From an uncultured Pseudomonadales bacterium (GTDB lineage: Bacteria; Pseudomonadota; Gammaproteobacteria; Pseudomonadales; Azotimanducaceae), in NCBI GenBank assembly GCA_958295875.1, contig OY282379.1, positions 2,108,001 through 2,172,000 of the forward strand: a DNA stretch of 64,000 nucleotides, in the 5' to 3' direction. Positions 26,211 to 34,144 of this stretch are shown piece after piece. Each line of letters starts with the position of its first letter. Positions within the stretch are counted from its first letter, which is position 1. The notes below the pieces were generated by a model that searched no databases, was not told the origin of the DNA, and saw nothing but the letters and a program-made list of their open reading frames with translations. A program made the position numbers and the translations under genes.

Positions 26211-26834
26211 TTAATCCCTCGGTTCAAGCAAGTTTGGCTCACGGTCTTCCACATTGCTGGCGTGGCGCAGACCGCGAAGCGCCGCGAACGGGTTTGGCCT
26301 CGCCGCGCTCGGCGGGGAGGAAGAAAGCCCCAGCGCCGCGGAGGATAACCCCTGCGGCCCAAAAGACAGCGCCGGTGCGTCGGGGCAATGCTCCGGCTCC
26401 GGGCAAACGCGGGTGGGCAAGCTCAAGAGAAAATCATCCTCCACCAGCGCCTCGAGGCTCGTCTCCTTTCCAGCGAGCACGCAAATCTCGCGCCCTTGCG
26501 CCGCTGCGCCCTCGGCTGCCTCCTCGCCGACCACCGCCAGCGAATCGATCTCCGCGAAAAGCTCGCAAGGCTTGTCATTAAGGCAACGCTCGCACAAAAG
26601 CCGTGCCATCACCCGCGCTGTGCCGGCAACTTCGCAACCGCCGCCGGCATGCAAGGTGAAGCGCAAATCTACCTGCGCCGTTTCGCCGAGCTCACACACC
26701 ACCGTCGCCAGCCGCCGGAAGCGTTCCGCCGGCACCTCGCCGACCCACCGGCCGCCAGCGTGCGCCAACTTCCAAGGGTTCACCTTGCCCGGCGCCACGG
26801 CCCCCGCGACGTTCGGCTGCGCAGCTTCCGCCAT
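26211..26834 (-). CDS. yceD: YceD/DUF177 family protein (23S rRNA accumulation protein)
   Basis: From ATG 26834 the protein has 207 residues. It has the DUF177 core: VCELGETAQVDLRFTLHAGG, then LLCERCLNDKPCEL with the paired Cys, and a final DFLLSLPTRVCPEPEHC. YceD is linked to 23S rRNA processing and is almost always directly upstream of rpmF, as here. The C-terminal about 40 residues are rich in Ser, Pro and Ala and look variable. A longer start at 26873 is less likely. Confidence 0.9.
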   Translation of the reverse strand: MAEAAQPNVAGAVAPGKVNPWKLAHAGGRWVGEVPAERFRRLATVVCELGETAQVDLRFTLHAGGGCEVAGTARVMARLLCERCLNDKPCELFAEIDSLAVVGEEAAEGAAAQGREICVLAGKETSLEALVEDDFLLSLPTRVCPEPEHCPDAPALSFGPQGLSSAALGLSSSPPSAARPNPFAALRGLRHASNVEDREPNLLEPRD

Positions 26835-27145
26835 AAGGAAGCGATGATAGGGCGTGGCCGGCTTGGGCGTCAAATTGCTGAGCGGGCTCAGCGCCTTGCG
26901 GATAGCGCCGTTTCGCCTTCGACGCGGCCCTTGAGCGGCGATGTGGGGCTAGGACGCCGTAGTGGGTGCGTTGGCAGTTGCTTCGCAGGCTGCCGTCGCC
27001 GATTGCGCTTCGCTGCCGTCGGCATCGGAGGGCTGCGGTGTTTCGCAGGCACTTGGGTCCGGTTCGGTGACGTCGATTCGTCTGTCCGGGTCCATATTCA
27101 AACAGCCGGGGATGTCGACCAAGCGCGCCTCGGCGCGCCGGTTGA
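26835..27145. other. Intergenic region upstream of yceD
   Basis: About 310 bp at the left border of the accessory segment between yceD and maf. It should hold the yceD-rpmF-plsX promoter. One leftward frame (about 27145-26949) encodes a Ser/Ala/Glu-rich tail that could be a frameshifted C-terminus of the gene at 27146, but nothing supports it independently. Confidence 0.4.
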
Positions 27146-27598
27146 TCAGGCCGGAGCCTGGAGCATGTCCCCGTTCTTTTCCACTTCCTCGAACAGATGC
27201 TTCTTGTAGCGTTTGAGGTAGGTGGTCACCGCCTTGTCGGCCGCAGTCCTCGCCGCGTCGTTCGCCACCACCCGCGCCGTGGCGTCCACTCTGAATGCAG
27301 TGATGATGTACGCGCCGGTGATCAGCATGCCGAACAGCGTTAGGAACCCCGCGACCGACGCGGCCCAAAAGGTGAGCGTGCTCGCCCCACCCTCTGCAAA
27401 GCAGCAACTTGACGTGCTCATGATCCAAACGGCCCCCAAGGGCAGCCCCAACAACAGGATGACCGCCCCAATAAGCACAATGGGCACGACGACCTTCCAG
27501 TTGATCGGGGGCAGGCCGGCGCCCGTCGTCTCCTTTGTGTTGGCGCTGCCGGAACTGCTGGTGCCTTGCTTGGATGGGGATGAATCTGCGGACGTCAT
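27146..27598 (-). CDS. Hypothetical membrane protein with two transmembrane segments
   Basis: A 150-residue protein of no family I recognise. The first 30 residues are Ser/Thr/Gly-rich (SADSSPSKQGTSSSGSANTK). Two strong membrane helices follow (about 35-60, VVVPIVLIGAVILLLGLPLG; about 75-100, FWAASVAGFLTLFGMLITGA) and then a soluble helical tail (DAARTAADKAVTTYLKRYKK). It may form an operon with the large SUMF1 protein 154 bp upstream. A +1 shift near its end would add about 60 residues. Confidence 0.55.
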   Translation of the reverse strand: MTSADSSPSKQGTSSSGSANTKETTGAGLPPINWKVVVPIVLIGAVILLLGLPLGAVWIMSTSSCCFAEGGASTLTFWAASVAGFLTLFGMLITGAYIITAFRVDATARVVANDAARTAADKAVTTYLKRYKKHLFEEVEKNGDMLQAPA

Positions 27599-27752
27599 GA
27601 TTCAATCCTCAGTTAGAGTTGATGGGTGGGCACCCGCGGTGGTGCGGCACCGGCCAGATAAACGCGCCAAAGGGGCTTCGGCCCTTTGGAATCCCCAGCG
27701 GGCCTCGCATGCCATGAGGCGCGCCCGAGACCCGGGGTAAAGAGGTGAGGAT

Positions 27753-30377
27753 TCATGGGGTGAGCGTCCGGGCCACCCGGAACCCGATGTTTTCGCCGCG
27801 GGCGCCGGCGGGGATATACCAGAGCCGGTACGCGGAGCGGATGGACGCCGGATTGTTGCTCCAGGAGCCGCCGCGCAAAACGCGCCCGTCGCAACTGCCC
27901 GTCAGCCACGCGCTGCCATCGCTCGGCGCTCCCTCGTCGTAGTCGTCGTTCCAGCAGTCCTCCGTCCACTCGAACACGTTCCCATGCACATCGTGCAGAC
28001 CCCAAGCGTTCGCTCCGAACGAACCCACCGGCACCGTCTGCAGGCGAGAAGTTCTGTTCTGATCGTAGCTACCATCAGGATAGGAATACCATCCGTGGTA
28101 GTTCGCCTGATCCGTGGTGATCGTCGCGCCGGTGTGGAACGGCGTGGTCGTCCCCGCCCGGGCGACGTACTCCCACTCCGACTCGCTCGGCAGACGGTAC
28201 CGCTCCCCAGTCCGGGAAGACAGCCAGTCCACATAAGTTTGCGCATCGTTCCAGCTCACATGGATCACTGGCCGGCTGCCGCGGCCCCAGCCTTCGTCAT
28301 AGGGCAGGTAGGCCTCTACGTCGTCCCCTCCGCAGCCCCCGTCCGCCGCGCACGCGTCCCACTCCTCGAACGTCACCTCATGCACGCCCACCGCGAACGA
28401 CGGAACCGACACCGGATGCACCGGACGCTCGTTGTCCGTCGAATCGACCTCCGCCCCCGGTGCGCCCATCATGAACGACCCGGCCAGCACCACGACCATC
28501 TCCGGGCACACGTCGCAGTCGCGGAACCTCTCCCCGACGCCGACGCCTCCCACAGTCACCGAGAACGTCTGCGTGGCGGCGTTGCCGTCCGGGTCCCGCG
28601 CCGTCACCGTCACGGTCGCGCTCCCCTCCGCCACCGGCATCAGCGTCAGCACGCTGCCCGTCACGCTCACGCGCAGCACTTCCGCGTCGCTGGAAGACGC
28701 CTCGTAGGCGAGCGGCTGATCGTCGGAGAAGTGGGCGGAGAGGTCCAAGGTGGAGTCTTGGCGGGGCGCGAGGGATCGATTGGGTATCCCTGTCCCCACC
28801 GCTGGCGTCCCGTTCGCTCCGTCGCCGCGGAACAGCCCGCTCCAGGCGCGGTTGGACGTCAGGTTCGCCGTGCCTTGCCCGGCCATGTGCCGCCGCCCGT
28901 TCATCGGGTAGTAGTACCAGCGGCCGTTGCCGGGCTTGCGAAGCAGCACGTCGTCCCGGCCGTCGCCGTTGAGGTCGCCGATTCCCGCCACGGACCACTC
29001 CAAGTTGCGCGTCAGGTTGGCGGCGCCTTGGCCGGCCATGTGCCGCCGCCCGTCCATGGGGTAGTAGTACCAGGCGCCGTTGCCGGGCTTGCGCAGCAGC
29101 ACGTCGTCCCGGCCATCGCCGTTGAGGTCGCCGACCCCGGCCACGGACCATTCCAGGTTGCGCGTCAGGTTGGCGCCGCCTTGCCCGGCCATGTGCCGCC
29201 GTCCGTCCATGGGGTAGTAGTACCAGGCGCCGTTGCCGGGCTTGCGCAGCAGCACGTCGTCGCGGCCGTCGCCGTTGAAGTCGCCGATTCCGGCCACCGA
29301 CCATTCCAAGTTGCTTGTCAGGTTGGCGGTGCCCTGGCCGGCCATGTGCTGCCGCCCGTTCATCGGGTAGTAGTACCAGCGGCCGTTGCCGGGCTTGCGC
29401 AGCAGCACGTCGTCGCGGCCGTCGCCGTTGAAGTCGCCGATTCCCGCCACGGACCACTCCAGGTTGCTTGTCAGGTTGGCGGTGCCCTGGCCGGCCATGT
29501 GCCGCCGCCCGTCCATGGGGTAGTAGTACCAGGCGCCGTTGCCGGGCTTGCGCAGCAGCACGTCGTCCCTGCCGTCGCCGTTGAAGTCGCCGATCCCGGC
29601 CACGGACCACTCCAGGTTGCGCGTCAGGTTCGCGATGCCCCGCCCAGCCATGTGCTGCCGCCCGTTCATGGGGTAGTAGTACCAGCGGCCGTCCTGGTGC
29701 CGCAGCAGCACGTCCTCGCGGCCGTCGCCGTTGAAGTCGCCCAAGGCGCGCCGGTAGCCGCCGCTCTGGACGCCGCCTTCAGCGCCGCCGCCCGCGTTCC
29801 TGATGCTCAAGTCGAGCGTGTAGGCGCCGGTCGAGGTGAGGAACGACGACACGCTGACGTAGTGCGTGCCGGCGTCGAGTTCGCGCTGGATGCGGAAGTT
29901 GAAGCCGTCGCCGCCGTCGTCGTCGGTCGCAAGCTGCCTGCCGGTCGAATCGTAGAGCGCCCCCACCGTGTCGAGGCCGCCGGTCGTGCGCGCCACCACC
30001 TCGCCTCGCCGCGGCACCTCGAAGCGGAAGTGGTCCTCGTCGTCGCCGGGGTCGATCTCGCCGGATGTCTGGCTCGGCAGCGAAACCTGGGTGGCGGCCG
30101 AGAGGGAGTCGCCGTGGTCGTCGCCTTGCGCGCCGGCGCTCGCGCAGAGCCACACCAGCACAATGGCGCAACAGACCCCGCGGCGAGGCCCACGGAGGTT
30201 TCGATTTGGCGTTGGGCCTGAGCTTGGGCCGGCTATTCGGCTCCCGCTATGGGAGCGCCCCTTTAACTCGGGGGGGGGGGGGGCAATAAACGTGCCAACT
30301 GGCAGCGAATTGCCAGCCGCCGGAGTGGATTCTGCTCTGCCGCGGCGCTGGCAAGCGCCAAGGATAGTGCTAGTCAC
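27753..30377 (-). CDS. Exported multidomain protein: PPC domain, FG-GAP repeats, Ig-like segment, SUMF1 domain
   Basis: The frame spans up to 874 residues. An export signal is visible at about 68-84 (AIVLVWLCASAGA), a PPC-type domain at about 88-195 (DEDHFRFEVPRRGEVVARTT), six FG-GAP units of 51 residues at about 211-520, each with the Ca-binding DFNGDGRDD, a cadherin/Ig-like segment (about 540-610) and a C-terminal SUMF1 fold (about 620-874, MVVVLAGSFMMGAPG to ENIGFRVARTL). The active-site Cys pair of true formylglycine-generating enzymes is absent, so it is probably a binding rather than catalytic domain. The true start is unclear: no ATG/GTG/TTG sits sensibly before the signal peptide, and the only upstream start (GTG 30377) puts a C14 run in the frame. 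Confidence 0.75.
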   Translation of the reverse strand: MTSTILGACQRRGRAESTPAAGNSLPVGTFIAPPPPELKGRSHSGSRIAGPSSGPTPNRNLRGPRRGVCCAIVLVWLCASAGAQGDDHGDSLSAATQVSLPSQTSGEIDPGDDEDHFRFEVPRRGEVVARTTGGLDTVGALYDSTGRQLATDDDGGDGFNFRIQRELDAGTHYVSVSSFLTSTGAYTLDLSIRNAGGGAEGGVQSGGYRRALGDFNGDGREDVLLRHQDGRWYYYPMNGRQHMAGRGIANLTRNLEWSVAGIGDFNGDGRDDVLLRKPGNGAWYYYPMDGRRHMAGQGTANLTSNLEWSVAGIGDFNGDGRDDVLLRKPGNGRWYYYPMNGRQHMAGQGTANLTSNLEWSVAGIGDFNGDGRDDVLLRKPGNGAWYYYPMDGRRHMAGQGGANLTRNLEWSVAGVGDLNGDGRDDVLLRKPGNGAWYYYPMDGRRHMAGQGAANLTRNLEWSVAGIGDLNGDGRDDVLLRKPGNGRWYYYPMNGRRHMAGQGTANLTSNRAWSGLFRGDGANGTPAVGTGIPNRSLAPRQDSTLDLSAHFSDDQPLAYEASSSDAEVLRVSVTGSVLTLMPVAEGSATVTVTARDPDGNAATQTFSVTVGGVGVGERFRDCDVCPEMVVVLAGSFMMGAPGAEVDSTDNERPVHPVSVPSFAVGVHEVTFEEWDACAADGGCGGDDVEAYLPYDEGWGRGSRPVIHVSWNDAQTYVDWLSSRTGERYRLPSESEWEYVARAGTTTPFHTGATITTDQANYHGWYSYPDGSYDQNRTSRLQTVPVGSFGANAWGLHDVHGNVFEWTEDCWNDDYDEGAPSDGSAWLTGSCDGRVLRGGSWSNNPASIRSAYRLWYIPAGARGENIGFRVARTLTP
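28846..29747 (-). repeat. Tandem 153-bp coding repeats (FG-GAP units)
   Basis: Six consecutive copies; the segment CGTTGCCGGGCTTGCG recurs at 28925, 29078, 29231, 29384 and 29537 at an exact 153-bp period, with a diverged sixth copy at 29690. Each unit encodes 51 residues. The copies are nearly identical in DNA, which suggests recent duplication and allows gain or loss of units by recombination. Confidence 0.9.
30270..30283. repeat. Homopolymeric G14 (C14) tract
   Basis: Fourteen consecutive G on the plus strand, encoding Pro codons in the leftward frame just upstream of the SUMF1 protein's signal peptide. Such runs slip during replication and can switch genes on and off; they are also a common sequencing and assembly error site. 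Confidence 0.85.
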
Positions 30378-30642
30378 GTTTCGTTTCGTTCCCGCCTCCC
30401 AAACACAAGCTGAGCGTATCGCCCCATGAGTTCGGGCGTCAAGCGCAGGTGCGGGCGGGGCGGCGGGCGGCGGCGAGGAAGCACCGATGGTCGTTTTCCG
30501 CGCCTTCTTCCGACCTCGGCTGGGGCAACCGCCGCCTCTGCATTAGAAGGTTCGCAACAGGGTCGAGCCTGGCAAGCCCTGTGCTAGCATCGCTGCCGCT
30601 CCCGCCGCCCAACATGCTCGGCGCAGCCGACCCGCGAACGCC

Positions 30643-31230
30643 GTGCAGCTCATCCTCGCTTCCTCTTCCAAGCATCGCCGCGAACTCTTGCGGCGGTTGG
30701 GCGTTCCGTTCAAAACGGTGTCGCCGAATGTGGACGAGACGCCGGAACGGGGCGAGGCGCCTTCTAACCTCACCATGCGCCTCGGGCTGGCCAAGGCGCA
30801 GGCGGTGGCGGGGCGGCGGCCCGGCTGCATCGTCATCGCGTCTGATCAGGTGGCAGCGCATAGCGGGCGCATCTTGGGCAAGCCGGGCACCCAAGCGAAC
30901 GCGGTGGCGATGTTGGAATCCCTCTCGGGGCGCACCGTCACCTTTTTCACATCCCTCGTGGTGGCGAATGCGGACACCGGGCGCACGCATCGCCATGTGG
31001 ACGAGACGCGGGTGTTCTTTCGCCGGCTGGACAAGGAAGAAATCCGGCGCTACGTCGCGCTGGAAAAGCCGTTGGACTGCGCCGGCGCCATCAAGTCCGA
31101 GGGGCGCGGGGTGTTGCTGTTGCGGCGCATCGAAACGCAAGACCCGACGGCCCTGATCGGCCTGCCGCTCATCCGCCTCGGCGCCATGCTGCGGGCGGAG
31201 GGGGTTGGCCTGCTGGTGGAGGGGGGCTGA
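30643..31230 (+). CDS. yceF: Maf family nucleotide pyrophosphatase (YceF-type)
   Basis: A 195-residue Maf protein from a GTG start: LILASSSKHRRELLRRLG at the N-terminus, PNVDETPERGE, and IVIASDQVAAHSGRILGKPG with the catalytic Asp. The DQVA form and the rluC-yceD neighbourhood point to the YceF subgroup (m7GTP pyrophosphatase) rather than the dTTPase subgroup. It is on the opposite strand from rluC and yceD, as in E. coli. Confidence 0.92.
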   Translation: MQLILASSSKHRRELLRRLGVPFKTVSPNVDETPERGEAPSNLTMRLGLAKAQAVAGRRPGCIVIASDQVAAHSGRILGKPGTQANAVAMLESLSGRTVTFFTSLVVANADTGRTHRHVDETRVFFRRLDKEEIRRYVALEKPLDCAGAIKSEGRGVLLLRRIETQDPTALIGLPLIRLGAMLRAEGVGLLVEGG

Positions 31231-31288
31231 CGGGCGGCACCTTTGGCTCCCAGCGCCGCGTGGGCTGGTGCTTGGCTGCCCTAGATGG

Positions 31289-32191
31289 TCACGATGCGGC
31301 GTAACGTTCCCAAACCTCGGTGAAGGCAGCGCCCGGCGGTGCTTCGTAGCGCTGGCGGATGCCGTCCAAGGTCAGTGCAATGGCGCTGGCATGCAGCATG
31401 AGGCGGTTCGCGCTTGGGCCGCCGTCGCGCTTGGCGTACTTCTCGTCGCCGAGAATCGCGTGGCCGCGGCTCGCGGCGTGAACGCGGATCTGATGGGTGC
31501 GTCCGGTGCGCGGGAAGGCGCGCAGCCAAGTGGCGTTCGCGGTTGTTTTCAACACCTCGAAATCTGTGTGCGCGGCGGCGCCGTCGGCGCTCACACGCAC
31601 CCGGCGCTCGCCGTTCGGCAGCACATAGCGTTGCAGCGGTTCCTGCACGGTTCGCAAGCGCCGGGGCCAACGCCCGGTGACGATCAGGTGATAGCTCTTC
31701 GTCACTTGGCCGGTGCGGAAGGCTTCGTGAACGGCCAGCAGGGTGCGCCGTTCCTTGGCGACCACTAAGCAGCCCGATGTGCCCCGGTCTAACCGATGCG
31801 TGAGCTCCAAACTGGCGCCGGGCCGCGCTGCCCGTAGCGCTTCGATGACGCCGGCGACGATGCCGCTGCCGCCATGCACGGCGACGCCGGCGGGCTTGTT
31901 CAGCACGATGAGGCGCTCATCCTCGTGAATCACGCACGCCTGAAGCTCCGCCATGAAGCGCTCGCCTGGCGTGGCTGCTCGGGGCTCCAAGGGCCGATGC
32001 GGCGGCACCCGCACCACGTCGCCCGTGGCAAGGCGCGTGTGGGGACGGGCGCGGCCGCCGTTCACGCGCACCTCGCCTTTGCGCACCATCGCGTAGACGC
32101 GGCTGCGCGGCACGCCCTTCAAGCGGCTCGTCAGGAAGTTGTCCAACCGCTGCCCGGCATGCTCGCTCACTGTGTGATGGGTGACCGGCAT
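31289..32191 (-). CDS. rluC: 23S rRNA pseudouridine synthase RluC
   Basis: A 300-residue enzyme with an N-terminal S4 domain (about 15-75, RLDNFLTSRLKGVPRSRVY) and a pseudouridine synthase domain with the catalytic Asp in LTHRLDRGTSGCLV, plus PRTGRTHQIRVHA. It modifies U955, U2504 and U2580 in E. coli. It is convergent with maf. A decayed RsbW-like gene overlaps its start region. Confidence 0.94.
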   Translation of the reverse strand: MPVTHHTVSEHAGQRLDNFLTSRLKGVPRSRVYAMVRKGEVRVNGGRARPHTRLATGDVVRVPPHRPLEPRAATPGERFMAELQACVIHEDERLIVLNKPAGVAVHGGSGIVAGVIEALRAARPGASLELTHRLDRGTSGCLVVAKERRTLLAVHEAFRTGQVTKSYHLIVTGRWPRRLRTVQEPLQRYVLPNGERRVRVSADGAAAHTDFEVLKTTANATWLRAFPRTGRTHQIRVHAASRGHAILGDEKYAKRDGGPSANRLMLHASAIALTLDGIRQRYEAPPGAAFTEVWERYAAS

Positions 32192-32524
32192 TGGCCAACC
32201 ATACCCCGCAAGGCGCGGATGTCCACTTGGAGGGGGCTTGGTGGCTCTGGCGCATCGGTGGAGGGATCAAACGCGACGCCATCGTCCACTAGGACGATTT
32301 CAAGTGCGCCGTTCCGCTCGCTCAGGGTGACCAGCACCGCGTGCTCGCCGCTGTCCCCATAGCCGTGGTGATGACGTTGGAGAGCAGCCCGTCCAGCGCA
32401 AGGTTGACGCCGGTGGCCCACTTCGGCGGCCAGCCGCGGGCTTCGCCGTGTGCCTCGATTGCCGGGCACCACGCACGACCTCCGAGAGATCGTTCTTCAG
32501 GGTGAGCGTGAGGGTGGCCGCCAT
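32167..32524 (-). pseudogene. RsbW-like anti-sigma factor (HATPase) remnant with two frameshifts
   Basis: Reading leftward from ATG 32524 gives MAATLTLTLKNDLSEVVRG; the homology then continues in a second frame (IEAHGEARGWPPKWATGVNL, then ALDGLLSNVIT) and in a third (HHGYGDSGEHAVLVTLSERN, then GALEIVLVDDGVAFDP). Together these match the N-terminus, N-box and G-box of RsbW/SpoIIAB-type serine kinases. Two frameshifts and a shortened end that runs into the rluC start show that it is broken. No STAS or PP2C partner is nearby. Confidence 0.72.
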
Positions 32525-32633
32525 GTCAGTGCGCTTGCCGTGCTCTGATTTTTCCGACCATGACTTTTCAGCGTGCGGCATCGGGTGTCGCCGCGGTTCG
32601 TTGCTCGGTGAGATCAATGAGCGTAGGGTAACC

Positions 32634-33167
32634 ATGTGGCGATCAGCGGAAGCCCAAATGGGAACTAGCGTACCGAGGCCCCGTCCGGGCCCAATGCCTT
32701 CGAGCCAAGGAGAACGCGCCGCTGGGGCTGGTAATACGCAGCGCCGCACGGCTGGTGGCGATGGGGGGACGACGCGCCACACGTTCCCATACCTGTTCGA
32801 TGGCGAGGACATTTTGGCCAAGGTTCGCCGTGGTTTGCCGTACTCCGTTGTGGAAGAGCTAGCGGATGCCATCGGCTCGCAACGGGAACTGGCGCGAGCG
32901 GCGGGCATACCCGCGAGCACGCTGGCGCGCAGGAAAAGCGCAGGTCGCTTAAGCCCCGCGGAATCCGATCGCGTGGTGCGCATCGCGCGCGTAGTCGAAA
33001 TGTCCCGCCTTCTGATGCTTGGCGATCTTGAAATGGCGAGACAGTGGCTAAGGACGCCCCACGATCTATTCGATGGCGAGTGTCCACTGCAACGAGCCTC
33101 CACCGAGACCGGCGCGCGGGATGTGGAGCAGCTCGTTGGCCGCCTCCGGCACGGGGTCTTTAGTTAG
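32634..33167 (+). CDS. Xre/MbcA/ParS-type antitoxin of a RES toxin pair
   Basis: From ATG 32634 (AGGG box, 5 nt spacing) the protein has 177 residues. After a Pro/Gly-rich leader (about 1-55) comes an Xre-like helix-turn-helix (SQRELARAAGIPASTLARRK) and the C-terminal toxin-binding domain (MARQWLRTPHDLFDGECPLQ, then VEQLVGRLRHGVF). This matches the COG5642 antitoxins that neutralise RES toxins and repress their own operon. The RES gene follows 27 bp downstream. The leader is longer than usual; ATG 32658 is an alternative. Confidence 0.88.
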   Translation: MWRSAEAQMGTSVPRPRPGPMPSSQGERAAGAGNTQRRTAGGDGGTTRHTFPYLFDGEDILAKVRRGLPYSVVEELADAIGSQRELARAAGIPASTLARRKSAGRLSPAESDRVVRIARVVEMSRLLMLGDLEMARQWLRTPHDLFDGECPLQRASTETGARDVEQLVGRLRHGVFS

Positions 33168-33194
33168 AGCGCCTTCGACAATGCTCTTGGCGCC

Positions 33195-33674
33195 GTGATT
33201 ACGGCTTGGCGTCTCGCGGCGCCGCAGTTCGCTGGCAGCGTGGAACAACTATTGTCCGGCGACGGTGCTCGGCTATACGGCGGCCGTTGGAACTCACCGG
33301 GCGTGCCAGCGGTGTATCTCGGCGACAGTCTGGCCTTGGCGAGCATCGAGCTGTCGGTGCATCTGCGCTCCAGTGACGTGTTGGCGGCCTATCGCCAGAT
33401 GCCTGTTTTCATTCCCGAGTCGCTCGTCATGCACTTGGACGCAGCACTTCTCCCTGCCGATTGGGCCGCGCCGACTAGTCGCAGCAGGACCAGGGCGATT
33501 GGCGACGACTGGCTGCGCGGTGGCGAATCAGCCGTCTTGCAGGCGCCGAGCGCGGTGGTGCCGGACGAGACGACTTTCATCCTCAACCCGACACATGCAG
33601 ACATCGGTGCGATCAAGGCCGGAGCGATGACGGAGTTTCGGTTCGATGCGCGATTGGGCGGCAAGAGAGCTTGA
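33195..33674 (+). CDS. RES domain toxin (NAD-degrading type)
   Basis: A 159-residue RES-domain protein from GTG 33195. Conserved Arg, Glu and Ser positions are visible: ARLYGGRWNSPGVPAVYLGD, then ALASIELSVH, GDDWLRGGESAVLQAPSAVV and FILNPTHADI. Known RES toxins of the RES-Xre family deplete NAD or modify cellular targets by ADP-ribosyl chemistry. It looks complete and sits directly behind its antitoxin gene. Confidence 0.9.
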   Translation: MITAWRLAAPQFAGSVEQLLSGDGARLYGGRWNSPGVPAVYLGDSLALASIELSVHLRSSDVLAAYRQMPVFIPESLVMHLDAALLPADWAAPTSRSRTRAIGDDWLRGGESAVLQAPSAVVPDETTFILNPTHADIGAIKAGAMTEFRFDARLGGKRA

Positions 33675-33916
33675 GCGCGGCCGTCTCCGCCAAAACGCCG
33701 TGCCGAGCCGGAGATGCGCCTAGGGACGAAGTGGTTCGTCTGGAAGCGCTGCAACAAGGATTGGCTGCCGTCGCGGCCCTAGCCGCCGGCAGTGCTTCCT
33801 AGTCGCTGGTGAAACGCCTCGGATGGCGTGACGTCGATGCCGTCTCAGCCCTCGCCTTAGAGAAGCACCTTGCCTTGGCCGGGGCATGGCATGTCGTTCA
33901 GGCTCAGTTTTTGTAA
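33671..33916 (+). pseudogene. Possible decayed gene fragment with internal TAG
   Basis: One frame overlapping the RES stop runs to 33916 with a single in-frame TAG near 33800. Both halves look like Ala/Leu-rich helical protein (DEVVRLEALQQGLAAVAALA; VKRLGWRDVDAVSALALEKH). I do not recognise the family. The evidence is reading-frame texture only. Confidence 0.3.
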
Positions 33917-33934
33917 TAAATCGGGCTTTCTAAA

Positions 33935-34040
33935 GTGGATTTACAACAACATGTGCTCCGCGATGCGCTGCTCGATGCCGTGCGACGGGGCCTCTCCGAA
34001 GCGCCGGTGATGGCCTTACTCGGTGCCCGCCAAGCCGGCG
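33935..34040 (+). pseudogene. Fragment of a DUF4143-type AAA ATPase N-terminus
   Basis: From GTG 33935 the frame gives VLRDALLDAVRRGLSEAPVM and ALLGARQAG, the N-terminus and first half of the P-loop of the common ATP-binding protein/DUF4143 family, and then loses similarity where GKST should follow. It lies directly before the intact ATPase gene at 34145 and in the same frame, so annotation could wrongly join the two. Confidence 0.5.
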
Positions 34041-34144
34041 CGAGGCACTCTCGCACACGCCAGAAACCACGCTGCGGGACCGCTGGTCGCAGCCCCAGCG
34101 CGACGGCGGGGAGGGACGCTGCGAGGGCCTTATACTGCGGTCCG

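Noticed and set aside
27984..30221. 745-codon plus-strand frame opposite the FG-GAP/SUMF1 protein
   Set aside because: Its regular repeats only mirror the 153-bp repeats of the real gene on the other strand.
27753..30377. Formylglycine-generating enzyme function for the SUMF1 protein
   Set aside because: The conserved active-site Cys residues in the C-terminal motif are replaced (RGGSWSNNPASIRSAYR).
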